IMG/VR virus record: IMGVR_UViG_3300042261_002158
Coordinates: 50,153-114,152 of that record
Reading direction: 5' to 3' (one strand)
Length of the DNA: 64,000 nt
Origin: a virus
The translations under genes were made by a program, and so were the position numbers. The notes beneath the pieces are model-generated. The model was not told the origin of the DNA. It saw only the letters and a list, made by a program, of their open reading frames with translations, and did no database searches. This document shows, piece by piece, positions 8,642 through 17,355 of this stretch (position 1 is the stretch's first letter; the number at the start of each line of letters is the position of its first letter).

Positions 8642-10768
8642 TCAATCTTTCTCCGCATCCTGATTGATTTTTTTCACATCATTCAATAAAGACAGAGCCT
8701 CTTCGCTTTCAAAAACAGCCATCAAATGTGAATTTGCATTCAACTGCTCTGAAGAACCAAATTTATTCTGTCCTTCTTCTTTTTTCGTCTTATTAAAATC
8801 AATTTCCAAATACTCCTGATGAAGAATATGAGCACGACGAGCCACTTTTGTAGCCTTTTCATAAATAGAAAGCCACTTGCGATAAAGACTGGGATGCATA
8901 TCATAATTAAAAGAAGCCATCTGCAAAATAGTCGTATTATTTTTATTCAAAACAAGACGACCGTTACTGTAAACGCCGAATAAATCGGGCTCAAATTCCT
9001 GATAAGCTTCATGATCAATTTCAGATGTTCTGTTCTCCATCCCTTTCTCAGAATTAGGACCGCCATGCCCTCCAGGTCGCTTCGGAATCAACACTCTAAA
9101 AGTGAAATTGTACTTGTCAACGCCAATATCACAATGATAATTCTTTTTGGGCAAATATTGCTTCAAATGCTTGTATTCGTCAACAGAAATCAAAGATTTC
9201 TTGCCATTTTCATCAATTCGAATCAATGGAGAGACACTAATAGAATAAACATTGTCATATTCAAGCCTAAAATCGACCCCAGGAGTGACATTGAAAATAG
9301 CATCCAGTACAGGTTTTCCATTGCCATATTCCAATTTCACAAAATTAACATGATCTCCAGGCTCTAAAGTTCTGATAATTTTCCAGCTTTTATTGCCTTC
9401 ACTATCAGCAACTTCTTTCAAAACATTAATAGTTCGATCTACCGAAGCACCTTGATACTTAGGAATAGGAGCCAAATCATCAGTACAATCGTAAGGACAG
9501 TGGCTTTTCATCCTCTCTTTGAAATCAACCAAATTAGTCGGATTTTCATTGGCAATTTTCTGAAATACTATATTGACAAGCTTTCTGGTTTGATGAGGAT
9601 CATTAGTTTGGAAAAATTCATTCAATCCTCCCAAGGCAAAAATAGATCCTGATTGCTTTGGAATTAAATTAACCCGAGCCTTGACAACAGGCAACCAATG
9701 AGCAGCTTCAGTAAATTCTGGATAAAACTGTTTAAGTTTAGAGCTAAAATCCTTTTTAGGACAGAAAATACCTAAAATAGCCAATAAATCACGAACATTA
9801 GAGGATGTGTAATATGGTTCGGTACTTGCCCTGGTTAAATCTTTATTGCAATATTCACCTTTATAATCACAGGTGACAAACAACAATTCATTAGAGTGTT
9901 TGTAGTCATTCCTTCTTAAGCCTTTTTCTTCTCCATTCAACACAATTGGACGATTAAAACCATCCAAAAGGTTTGGATAAACTACAAGCTGAATATTAAC
10001 ATCAAAATCATATTTCGCATCTCCTTCTTTAATGCTAAAAGATGTGTTAAAGAACTCCTGATCTACACAAAACTCTTCATCAACTTTATCAATGCTTGGA
10101 ATATTGAAAGTACGGGAGCTATCTGAAAAATCGATAGTTTTGTATTTGCACAACTTTCCGTGAATTGTATTTAGCTTGGCACGCAGCCTAATCTTGCCAA
10201 CCAAAGGAGTGATTTCTGATATCAGTCTTGCATAGGAAGGAACAATCAGTCCATTGTGCTCCTTGTTTTTGATCGTGTTGGCATTAGAGTATCTGTAGAT
10301 GTAATAGACATTATATCTTTTATAATTGCTCCCCATTACGCTTTTGATTTCATGATTCCACTCATTGGAAACGTCCTTAACAAGGGCATCATTGAAATTT
10401 TCACAAGTCAACCTAACGCTATATTCGCAATCTGAACGATTGTGAATAACAAATTCAGCCTCCTCATTTGTCTTCGTTGTAAGAAACATATTGGACTTCA
10501 TGCCGTTACCTTGAATTCCGTCTCCACCGGTAACGCTTGGTCGCATGCAGGATTTTAGGTCTTCAATGCTTTTAAAAGCATTTCCATTATGGCCAAGTAC
10601 AAAATATTCTTTGCTGTCCTTTCTTAGATTGAACAGAATCATTTCGTTTGCTTTTTGAGCATAAGCATTATGAAGCACCTCCCTAACGACTAGAGCAACC
10701 CTCTTTTCTTCCGAGACATAATCGTCTCGACGGGTTAACATTGTAATTGGAAAAGTAGAATTCGGCAT
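8642..10768 (-). CDS. GHKL-family ATPase, possibly rIIA-like
   Basis: 708 residues. The N-terminal 110 residues carry the Bergerat ATP-binding fold: N-box REVLHNAYAQKA (E30, N34), a G1-like LGHNGNAF (58-65) and G2 GGDGIQGNGMKS (81-92). The canonical G1 aspartate (DxGxG) reads as H-N-G-N-A, so metal/adenine contacts may differ. The long remainder has no recognised domain. T4 rIIA is a GHKL protein of similar size (725 residues), which makes an rIIA-like membrane-integrity or exclusion role plausible; MutL/Hsp90/topoisomerase VI-like proteins are alternatives. Transcribed from a good sigma70-type promoter and closed by a terminator. Confidence 0.65.
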   Translation of the reverse strand: MPNSTFPITMLTRRDDYVSEEKRVALVVREVLHNAYAQKANEMILFNLRKDSKEYFVLGHNGNAFKSIEDLKSCMRPSVTGGDGIQGNGMKSNMFLTTKTNEEAEFVIHNRSDCEYSVRLTCENFNDALVKDVSNEWNHEIKSVMGSNYKRYNVYYIYRYSNANTIKNKEHNGLIVPSYARLISEITPLVGKIRLRAKLNTIHGKLCKYKTIDFSDSSRTFNIPSIDKVDEEFCVDQEFFNTSFSIKEGDAKYDFDVNIQLVVYPNLLDGFNRPIVLNGEEKGLRRNDYKHSNELLFVTCDYKGEYCNKDLTRASTEPYYTSSNVRDLLAILGIFCPKKDFSSKLKQFYPEFTEAAHWLPVVKARVNLIPKQSGSIFALGGLNEFFQTNDPHQTRKLVNIVFQKIANENPTNLVDFKERMKSHCPYDCTDDLAPIPKYQGASVDRTINVLKEVADSEGNKSWKIIRTLEPGDHVNFVKLEYGNGKPVLDAIFNVTPGVDFRLEYDNVYSISVSPLIRIDENGKKSLISVDEYKHLKQYLPKKNYHCDIGVDKYNFTFRVLIPKRPGGHGGPNSEKGMENRTSEIDHEAYQEFEPDLFGVYSNGRLVLNKNNTTILQMASFNYDMHPSLYRKWLSIYEKATKVARRAHILHQEYLEIDFNKTKKEEGQNKFGSSEQLNANSHLMAVFESEEALSLLNDVKKINQDAEKD

Positions 10769-10819
10769 TATTTTTTTCTCTCTTTCTGTAAAATAGTTAG
10801 TCTTGCAAGTGAACGGCGC

Positions 10820-10847
10820 ATTCTAATACCATAAGAGTTTATGTCAA
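10820..10847 (-). promoter_or_regulatory. Sigma70-type promoter for the GHKL gene
   Basis: On the minus strand TTGACA (10847-10842), 16 bp spacer, TAGAAT (10825-10820), about 52 nt upstream of the start codon. A perfect -35 and a good -10. Confidence 0.7.
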
Positions 10848-10856
10848 TATGAAAAG

Positions 10857-11564
10857 TTAAAATTCTTCATGTGAAAATTCTTTTTTAAAATAAGAACGCA
10901 ACCCTTCAGTAATCTTTTCTTTAATTAAATTTAAATCAAAAAAGCAACTGTCGCACATTGCGGTTAAGTCTTTATCAGACATCAATTTAGACATATAGGG
11001 CGACAAGGCAACGTAATAACGAGATACTTTCCCTGAGACCAACCACATTTTGAATATTTTTGTATCCAAAAATTCCTTGATTTTTTCTAAAGATGGCTCT
11101 CCGTCGCATCTTTCAAATAAAAATTTCTTGGTTTTGTCAATTTCGTGAAAAAGTTTTGGATCGGTATTGTCTAAAACAGGCGTTTTGGAAGCTATTTCGT
11201 CTAATTTTCTATTGAACCATCGTTCCCAAACCTTCCAGCGAATCCAAGCTTTCTCTCCGCAAATGCAGTTGGGAGAAATATTTTCTGAATTATTCATTTT
11301 CAAAATGGTCAAATTGGCACGAATGTACAAGCTATTTTGTTCAGGTTTAAGTAAACCACGAGTTTCTCGCAACATTTTCCAGCAATGTTTAAAAAGAACC
11401 GATTTTCGAGGATCTTTTTTACTGGGCAAGGTATTACGTCGATAATCTACCCCATGAATATTTCCTTTGAAAATTTTAAGAAATTCCTCTTGATAAAGAT
11501 CTGCCATTTTGTAAGCATGCACTTCCTCAGGAGTCATAGACGAGATTAAATTGATGTCTATCAT
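10857..11564 (-). CDS. Hypothetical protein with C-pair motifs
   Basis: 235 residues from ATG 11564 (a TTG six codons upstream is an alternative). Contains CICG (about residues 101-104) and CDSC near residue 202, possible metal ligands, in an otherwise helical, lysine-rich protein. No Shine-Dalgarno is visible; TATATAAT ends 6 nt before the ATG, so the message may be leaderless or nearly so. Function unknown. Confidence 0.6.
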   Translation of the reverse strand: MIDINLISSMTPEEVHAYKMADLYQEEFLKIFKGNIHGVDYRRNTLPSKKDPRKSVLFKHCWKMLRETRGLLKPEQNSLYIRANLTILKMNNSENISPNCICGEKAWIRWKVWERWFNRKLDEIASKTPVLDNTDPKLFHEIDKTKKFLFERCDGEPSLEKIKEFLDTKIFKMWLVSGKVSRYYVALSPYMSKLMSDKDLTAMCDSCFFDLNLIKEKITEGLRSYFKKEFSHEEF

Positions 11565-11570
11565 GACAGA

Positions 11571-11578
11571 ATTATATA
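11571..11578 (-). promoter_or_regulatory. TATATAAT octamer 6 nt before a start codon
   Basis: On the minus strand TATATAAT is followed by six bases and the ATG at 11564. Same layout as upstream of 35546, 62036 and 63931; candidate late-type promoter giving a very short leader. Confidence 0.45.
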
Positions 11579-11624
11579 ACAAATGCTTATTTTGGTCTAG
11601 AAAAAAATTTTCTAAATTTTGTTA

Positions 11625-11653
11625 TTGAAATTTCTAATCGAATGCGCTATATT
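11625..11653 (+). promoter_or_regulatory. Sigma70-type promoter for the structured RNA region
   Basis: TTGAAA (11625-11630), a 17 bp spacer and TATATT (11648-11653). It points into more than 500 nt without a gene, so its main product is probably an untranslated RNA, possibly also the leader of the polymerase gene at 12198. Confidence 0.7.
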
Positions 11654-11659
11654 ACCCAT

Positions 11660-12091
11660 GTCGAAGAACCTTATTTTTAATTAAATAAGTAAGTAGACAG
11701 GCTTGTCCAATTGAATGGGAGAAGATACCTCCAAGTCTTTTGGGTAGCCCAAAACTAGAGCCGAGTACATAAGTTAGTTTTATGTTGAGCCTTGGAGCCG
11801 GGCAGGTTTACAGAGACCTAGTGCCTTTCTCGACGTACCGAGGTTTGCCGTGCTTCTTACTCGCATCCAGAGCGGTGACATTTGCATTAAAAAGCTTGCG
11901 AGGGCGCAAATGAAGATGCTACACGGTTAGTAGGTACACAAAAAAGCGTATCGTCAAAAGTTACAACGAAAGCATTGCTTGTAGTATATGCAGATATATC
12001 TAGTTTTTTAGATACTTCTGTAGCAAAAGGACCCTTAAGTACAAAACATTAGGGAAAAAAAACTTCCCTCAGTACTTAAGCATTACTTTTG
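11660..12091 (+). ncRNA. Candidate large structured non-coding RNA
   Basis: About 430 nt without an open reading frame, clearly more GC-rich between 11700 and 11940 than the surrounding genes. Visible hairpins: 11670-11676/11683-11689, TTTTGGG/CCCAAAA at 11738-11744/11748-11754, ACATAA/TTATGT at 11767-11772/11780-11785, CATTTGC/GCAAATG at 11879-11885/11906-11912, TATCTA/TAGATA at 11997-12002/12009-12014, and a composite 3' helix: 12024-12029 with 12086-12091, 12034-12042 with 12072-12080, 12051-12056 with 12064-12069. A sigma70-type promoter lies just upstream. It does not match tmRNA, RNase P or intron signatures I know; ornate phage RNAs such as GOLLD or ROOL are the closest idea. Ends are approximate. 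Confidence 0.6.
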
Positions 12092-12197
12092 TATTTATTC
12101 TATATTACAAGCATTAGCCACCGCCCCCTGGTCTAGACTTATAAAGAAATTTTAGAAAAGACTAGATTTTTAAAAATTAATTTGATAAGATGCAGGG

Positions 12198-13517
12198 ATG
12201 GATTCAAGTATCGCTGGCACACAACTTTCTGAGCAGATTTATGATTTAATGCAAGGACAAGAATCCTTGTATCTTAGAACTGAGCCCGAAGTCCCTGACT
12301 TTACGGCTAATTTACCATTTAGAATTTTTATTTATAATAAAAATCAAAAGCTAGAGATCGAGGTATTCTCCGAAAATTTGATCTTGATTTTTAATTTATT
12401 GAAAATTACAATATTTACAAATGAATTTATTAAATACTTGTACTGTTGGAACATTAAGTCTCTTTGCTCATATTTTACATTTTTTACATCAAAATTTTTG
12501 TTCTCAGATGTAAATATGGTGAATGTGATCGACCTGAAAGTTATTGAAAACTTTTTAGGTATCAGGAAGAATCACCCTGAAAGTTTACCAGAGGTGATTA
12601 ACAGAACAAGGATTGTAATTCAAAATAAAAACTGGAAGACTATTTACAAACAAATACATCTTCCGTTGTCGCTTAAAGTATTACCTTTAATTGAGACAAC
12701 ACCATTAATTAACACTTTGACTAGAAAATCTGAATACCCTTATTATGAAATTGAAGGCCAACAAAATGGTCGAATGAATTGTGTCAAGAAATTCACCAAT
12801 GGCTATCTTGCTCATAATATGAGTCCAGATATAAAACGAAATATGAAACCTAAAGGTTACAATCTAAGCTTTATTCTGCCCGATTATCGGTATTGTGAAG
12901 TCGTTGTCTTGCAATGGCTCACTAAAGACGAAGTGTTAAAAGACATTTTAGATTCAGGATTAGATGTACATAAGAGAATTTATGAGTTGATCACTAATAA
13001 TCCCTGTGATACTCCAAACAAGCGAAGCATTTCTAAGAAAATGTTTTTGCCAGTTATGTTTGGTTGTGGTCCTAAAGGTCTAGCAGATAATTTAAAGATC
13101 ACAGAGGATGTGGCAAAGGAATTGTATCGTAGGATTTGTATTATTTTTAAACAATCTGCAAAATGGATGTTTGAGAAACAAAAAGCAGCAGCACAAGGAG
13201 TGATTTGCGATTATTTCGGCAGACCTAGACAATATCCGCAAAATGAGAGCTATCGTGCTCGTAATGGAATGGTTCAAGGTGTTGCTGCTACAGTTTGTCA
13301 AGAAAAATTGATTCAATTAAGTGAAAAATTAAACCGTCAGGATGCCAAGATCGCTTTTAGTGTTCATGACGGTTTTGGTTTGGTGTGTGATACAGAGAAA
13401 ATTAATCAGGTTAGTGTTTTGGTTAATGAAGTTTTAAGTTCTGAGTCTGTGTTATGTCCAGGGCTTAAGATGGAGGTAGAGATTAAAACAGGTACTCGTT
13501 TAGATGCTTTGGTTTAA
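12198..13517 (+). CDS. Family A DNA polymerase without a visible exonuclease domain
   Basis: 439 residues. Polymerase motifs: motif A around LPDYRYCEVVVL (D229, E234), motif B KRSISKKMFLPVMFGCG (275-291) and motif C SVHDGF (H390, D391), matching the palm and fingers of E. coli Pol I and T7 polymerase. The N-terminal 200 residues are short, hydrophobic and lack the DxE and other acidic residues of a 3'-5' exonuclease, so proofreading is either absent or supplied in trans. T7 polymerase is about 700 residues, so this is a minimal form. It heads the plus-strand replication block after the structured RNA; a CAGGG site precedes the ATG. Confidence 0.85.
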   Translation: MDSSIAGTQLSEQIYDLMQGQESLYLRTEPEVPDFTANLPFRIFIYNKNQKLEIEVFSENLILIFNLLKITIFTNEFIKYLYCWNIKSLCSYFTFFTSKFLFSDVNMVNVIDLKVIENFLGIRKNHPESLPEVINRTRIVIQNKNWKTIYKQIHLPLSLKVLPLIETTPLINTLTRKSEYPYYEIEGQQNGRMNCVKKFTNGYLAHNMSPDIKRNMKPKGYNLSFILPDYRYCEVVVLQWLTKDEVLKDILDSGLDVHKRIYELITNNPCDTPNKRSISKKMFLPVMFGCGPKGLADNLKITEDVAKELYRRICIIFKQSAKWMFEKQKAAAQGVICDYFGRPRQYPQNESYRARNGMVQGVAATVCQEKLIQLSEKLNRQDAKIAFSVHDGFGLVCDTEKINQVSVLVNEVLSSESVLCPGLKMEVEIKTGTRLDALV

Positions 13518-13526
13518 GGGGGTCTT

Positions 13527-14096
13527 TTGCAAACATTAGAAACAATTGTAAATAATTTTCCTATTACTGAAAAAGAATATGAAATTTTAGATAAAAAATT
13601 TGGTGCTTTAGCTTATTATGCCGCTTGGCAACTCAAAAAGAACAACATCAACAATAATCAATTAAATGATCCAGATGATGATGTTCAAGAGCTTCGTATT
13701 GCGTTAATACGTGCTGGAAGTTATTATAAAAGACAGATTTACATCGAAAGCTGTTTTAATATTTTACATAAACATGTCAAAGATAAGTTCAACAGATGTG
13801 TTTTGAAGAGATTACAACAACTTTGGATAGATCGTCGTCGTCATGGAGCTTCTAGACAGAAGTTTGGACCATTTCAGGAAAAGCTTTTGGAAAGTATGGT
13901 AAAAAATTATTTACCATTACATTTAAGACCAAATAAAGATGAATGTTTGGTTATAGATAGTAAATTTACTACTTATTGCAAACAAATTATTTGGAATGCT
14001 CAGAAATCTTTAGGCAAAAAGATCACTAAAGAAAAAAGTTGGAGAACTGCTATGGTTTCTCTTAGTGATTTCGATTATCTTAGCTCTGTTAATTAG
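13527..14096 (+). CDS. Possible gp55-like late sigma factor
   Basis: 189 residues, starting at TTG 13527 behind a GGGGG Shine-Dalgarno. The segment DDDVQELRIALIRAGSYY followed by an aromatic helix (SCFNILHKHVKD) and a basic stretch resembles region 2 of sigma factors, and the length matches T4 gp55 (185 residues). This is weak, pattern-level similarity. The location between polymerase and replicative helicase, and the TATATAAT-like octamers upstream of many genes in this window, are consistent with it. Otherwise an unknown basic protein. Confidence 0.35.
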   Translation: MQTLETIVNNFPITEKEYEILDKKFGALAYYAAWQLKKNNINNNQLNDPDDDVQELRIALIRAGSYYKRQIYIESCFNILHKHVKDKFNRCVLKRLQQLWIDRRRHGASRQKFGPFQEKLLESMVKNYLPLHLRPNKDECLVIDSKFTTYCKQIIWNAQKSLGKKITKEKSWRTAMVSLSDFDYLSSVN

Positions 14097-14107
14097 AGAG
14101 GTGATAA

Positions 14108-15592
14108 ATGGATGATGAGTTGTTAAATGACCCTGAGCTAGCAGATCCTGATGGCGAAGATGGAGATGCAAAGTATTCTTGGGATGAGGATTTTCAAAAA
14201 CATATCTTGTCTTTATTAATTTCAGATCGACAGTTTTTGCTTTCCTCCTTGGACATTATAAAGCCTAATTACTTTACAAATAAAGTCCATAAAAAAGTAT
14301 GTCAAATCGTTTTTTCTTATTTTAAGAAATATCGAGTTATTCCTCGTAAAGACTTTATTATCCAAGAGATGAAAACCAGTCTCAAGGATAATAAAGCTTT
14401 ATCTTATTATTTGGCCGAATTTAATGTGGTAGTTGATTATTTCCAGCCTGGATTGGATTCTAGAGAATATCTTCAAGACAAAATTACCTATTTTGCCAAA
14501 ATTCAAGCAGTTCGCAAGGCATTTCATGATTCTTTGAAGGAGATTGATAAGAATCCTGAATCAGAGGAGACATGGCAAACAGTTTATGACAAGATGAGGG
14601 ATGCGATGACTACGCATCAGAATTTTGAAGTTGGAATTGATTATTTTAATACGTTTAAAGATCGATACGTTGCCAAAGAAGAAGATGATGACAATGATCG
14701 ATTTATTACAGGCATCGACAGTATTGATATACAGATTAATGGTGGTGGCTATATTCGTGGAGAAATTATTGGAGTTGTGGCGGGAAGCGGGGTGGGCAAG
14801 AGCGTTTTCCTATCTTGCTTGACAGCCATTAACATTTTAAGAGGCAAAAATGGCGTTTATATTTCTCTAGAATTGGCCGAAAAAAAGATTGCTGATCGTT
14901 TTGATTCTATCTTTACTGAATTTCCAATTCAAAAACTTTCAAGTTATAAAGAAGACGTTTTTGAAAAATTAGATAGTTTGGAAATTGACAGAACCAATAA
15001 ATTCGGTTCGTTAATTATCAAAGCTTTTCCAGCAGGAACAGCTTCAGTTAACACAATTAGAGCTTATTTATCCCAATTGAGATTTCATGGTTTCAATCCA
15101 GATTTTGTGATTGTGGATTATGTAGGCGAAATGCAAGGTATTCCTGGCCTTCCCACTCATGAATCTATGGAAAAAATTGTCAGAGATTTGCGAGGTATGG
15201 GTTCTGAAGAAAAGGTGTTTGTAGCCACTGCTATGCAGCCTAATCGTGATTATAAAAACGATAAGGGCAGTAGTGGTCCTCAAAGGATTGACGATAAGCA
15301 TTTGGCGGGTTCTTTTGGTCAAATTCGTCCTTTGGATGGTTGTTTTTCATTAAACCAGAACGATACAGAAAAGGAATTGGGGATTGGTCGAGGATATGTG
15401 ATAAAACAGCGAGATGGCGAGAGCAGATACCAGTTTTTCTTAAAATTCAATAAAGAAAATCTTAAGATCACTGAGATGAGCAGTATAGATTATCGTAAGG
15501 CATTGAATTTAAGAAAAGAATATGCTTCTCAAGAAATCGAGATGGATCAGATTAGCGATGATAATCAATGGCCGACAGGAGATGAACAGTGA
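14108..15592 (+). CDS. DnaB/gp41-like replicative helicase
   Basis: 494 residues. An N-terminal helical domain (about 25-110) is followed by a RecA-like core with Walker A AGSGVGKS (225-232) and a Walker B-type FVIVDYVGEM stretch near residue 340; length and layout match DnaB and T4 gp41 hexameric 5'-3' helicases. The N-terminus is unusually acidic (residues 1-27). It has a GAGAGGTG ribosome site and overlaps the next gene by 4 nt. Expected to unwind the fork together with the polymerase and ssDNA-binding protein encoded nearby. No primase was identified in the window. Confidence 0.85.
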   Translation: MDDELLNDPELADPDGEDGDAKYSWDEDFQKHILSLLISDRQFLLSSLDIIKPNYFTNKVHKKVCQIVFSYFKKYRVIPRKDFIIQEMKTSLKDNKALSYYLAEFNVVVDYFQPGLDSREYLQDKITYFAKIQAVRKAFHDSLKEIDKNPESEETWQTVYDKMRDAMTTHQNFEVGIDYFNTFKDRYVAKEEDDDNDRFITGIDSIDIQINGGGYIRGEIIGVVAGSGVGKSVFLSCLTAINILRGKNGVYISLELAEKKIADRFDSIFTEFPIQKLSSYKEDVFEKLDSLEIDRTNKFGSLIIKAFPAGTASVNTIRAYLSQLRFHGFNPDFVIVDYVGEMQGIPGLPTHESMEKIVRDLRGMGSEEKVFVATAMQPNRDYKNDKGSSGPQRIDDKHLAGSFGQIRPLDGCFSLNQNDTEKELGIGRGYVIKQRDGESRYQFFLKFNKENLKITEMSSIDYRKALNLRKEYASQEIEMDQISDDNQWPTGDEQ

Positions 15593-15978
15593 AATTAGAT
15601 TTTCGTGTGATTGGTTATGCTAAGCTTGGCACAATAAACTCAGATAAAAAGTATGTGATAGAACAAATCTTGGGATATTGGGAAGCATCTGTTGATGATA
15701 AAATTTTAGCAACTGGCAATTTATATACATGTCTTGATGCTTGCAATGCACATGCTGATGAAGTTAAAAAAATGTGCGAAAGAGAAGAGTTGCTTAAAAA
15801 GATGAAGGAATATAAGAGGATTAGTGAAGAAAAAAAGAAAGAATATTACAAAGAAGAATATTACAAATACAATCCTGAATGTGGGTGTATAGTCAGAGAA
15901 GATATTATGATCATGGCAATGTTGCCACAGATGTTAAAATTAGGTATAACATTAGAAGATTTAGAAGAAAAGGAATAA
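15589..15978 (+). CDS. Hypothetical protein
   Basis: 129 residues from a GTG overlapping the helicase stop, with AGGAGA upstream. N-terminal beta-rich part (residues 1-55) and a lysine/glutamate-rich helix, then a C-terminal CGC-containing segment. No family recognised; co-translated with the helicase. Confidence 0.6.
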   Translation: MKLDFRVIGYAKLGTINSDKKYVIEQILGYWEASVDDKILATGNLYTCLDACNAHADEVKKMCEREELLKKMKEYKRISEEKKKEYYKEEYYKYNPECGCIVREDIMIMAMLPQMLKLGITLEDLEEKE

Positions 15979-15980
15979 CA

Positions 15981-16541
15981 ATGGAAATATTAAAGTTTGA
16001 TAGGTTTGTGATAGAGATTGATCCAGAAAAACTAAGATTTGATGAAACCAGTTTATCTCATTATATCCAAACCGAATCTGGTTATTATGATAATTTTGGC
16101 GGTTACTTAGCTAAAGCAGAAAGAAATCAGCAAAACAAAGAATTGTTGTATGAACAAGTATTTCATCAGAGATACATTGAGGCTAAAGAAGAAGGAGGGA
16201 CAGATAAACTTGCCGAGGCAAGAGCCAAAGCAGACCAGACTGTCAATGCTTTAAAGAATGAGATTATTGAGGCAAAGTATGTGGTAAATCGTTTAAAGCA
16301 ACATTTAAAAGCTTGGGATAAAAGCCATGATAATGCCCAATCATTAGGGCATATGATGCGAAAACAAATTGATAAATTAAATTCTGATATTAAATTGGCA
16401 AGTATTGGCTCTGACGATCCTAGAATCGCTAATATGCTTGCTTCTTGGGGGGAAGATGCTTGGAATCCTCCAGTTAAAGAAAAAGAGGAAGAGGAAGAGC
16501 CAGGATTTGATGCAAATTTTGATGTAGAAGATTTGATATAA
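15981..16541 (+). CDS. Coiled-coil protein, possible UvsY-like recombination mediator
   Basis: 186 residues from the ATG with an AAAGGA site 8 nt upstream (an upstream in-frame start inside the previous gene is unlikely). Mostly helical and charged: a YLAKAERNQQ helix, an AEARAKAD helix and a RLKQHLKAWDKSHDN...GHMMRKQ helix, ending in an acidic tail. T4 UvsY (137 residues) has a comparable helix-linker-helix order and works with UvsX and gp32, both encoded nearby. Similarity is architectural only, so this remains a hypothesis. Confidence 0.4.
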   Translation: MEILKFDRFVIEIDPEKLRFDETSLSHYIQTESGYYDNFGGYLAKAERNQQNKELLYEQVFHQRYIEAKEEGGTDKLAEARAKADQTVNALKNEIIEAKYVVNRLKQHLKAWDKSHDNAQSLGHMMRKQIDKLNSDIKLASIGSDDPRIANMLASWGEDAWNPPVKEKEEEEEPGFDANFDVEDLI

Positions 16542-17173
16542 TGATTGATCCGAAGAAAATTACTAATTTCAAATTAAATCCGTATCAACTTCAAGAAGTA
16601 TTGTCTTTTTGGATATGTGTGGCGGGTAAATCTGCGGCTACTATTGCTCCTAGAATCGACAAGGTTATTTGGTTTGGCTATAAGATTTTAAATCATCGAG
16701 GTCCAAAAATACCTTTTAAAATTTTTCGAGAACTAGGAAAAGAACGACTTTCTGAATTATTAAAAAATTTTGGAATTGGCTGTTATAGTTTAAAAGCCGG
16801 TACTTTGGTAGATATTGCAAATTCTGATTTAAATTTGAGTATTTGCAGTAGAGAAGACTTGATTAAGATCAAGGGTATTGGCTTAAAAACAGCTAGTTGT
16901 TTTATTATGCATAGCCGCAAAAACTCTCGTTGTGCTGGTTTGGATACGCATTTAGCCAAATTTATGCATTCATTGTTTCCAAAGGAATTTGATGGAGAGA
17001 TTCCCAAGAGCAAAAAGCAGTATTTTGTAATGGAAAATCGATTTTTAGCTATTTGTGATAAATTGCAACGTCCTCCAGCCAAATTAGATTTGTTAATTTG
17101 GAAACTTTATGCATATCATCAATGTCATGCCAAACGTTTTGTTGAAGTAATTGAGTCAAGAATTAATCAGTAG
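16541..17173 (+). CDS. HhH-GPD DNA glycosylase/AP lyase (endonuclease III-like)
   Basis: 210 residues; the start overlaps the previous stop by 1 nt. A helix-hairpin-helix KGIGLKT (111-117) with Lys116 in the position of the E. coli Nth catalytic lysine, followed by LDTHLAKF with Asp135 in the position of the catalytic aspartate. The C-terminal four-Cys iron-sulphur cluster of Nth is absent. Likely removes damaged bases or cleaves abasic sites; base specificity cannot be read from the sequence. Confidence 0.75.
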   Translation: MIDPKKITNFKLNPYQLQEVLSFWICVAGKSAATIAPRIDKVIWFGYKILNHRGPKIPFKIFRELGKERLSELLKNFGIGCYSLKAGTLVDIANSDLNLSICSREDLIKIKGIGLKTASCFIMHSRKNSRCAGLDTHLAKFMHSLFPKEFDGEIPKSKKQYFVMENRFLAICDKLQRPPAKLDLLIWKLYAYHQCHAKRFVEVIESRINQ

Positions 17174-17292
17174 AACGTATATAAAGTAGGTCGTCCGTCA
17201 ATCAACAGATAGACAATAGTTACGGCTAACCCTAATGATGCTGTATCTATTATCTGGTGAGAGGCAATGATTTATAGGGCTTTTGTTCAGAA

Positions 17293-17355
17293 ATGAAAAA
17301 AGGTATCAACCTCAACGACTACACAAGTCTTGAAGCCAAATTATTGCGTGAATAG
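17293..17355 (+). CDS. Possible 20-residue leader peptide
   Basis: A short ATG frame (begins MKKGINLNDY) whose stop codon lies in the loop of the terminator at 17332-17371. No convincing Shine-Dalgarno. If translated, a ribosome at its end would melt the terminator stem and allow read-through. Confidence 0.25.
   Translation: MKKGINLNDYTSLEAKLLRE

Noticed and set aside
11654-12197. Group I or II intron
   Set aside because: No gene is interrupted: the flanking gene on the left is on the opposite strand and the polymerase motifs are all downstream. Core intron sequences were not convincing.
11654-12197. tmRNA or RNase P RNA
   Set aside because: No tRNA-like ends or tag frame; none of the universal RNase P segments are present.
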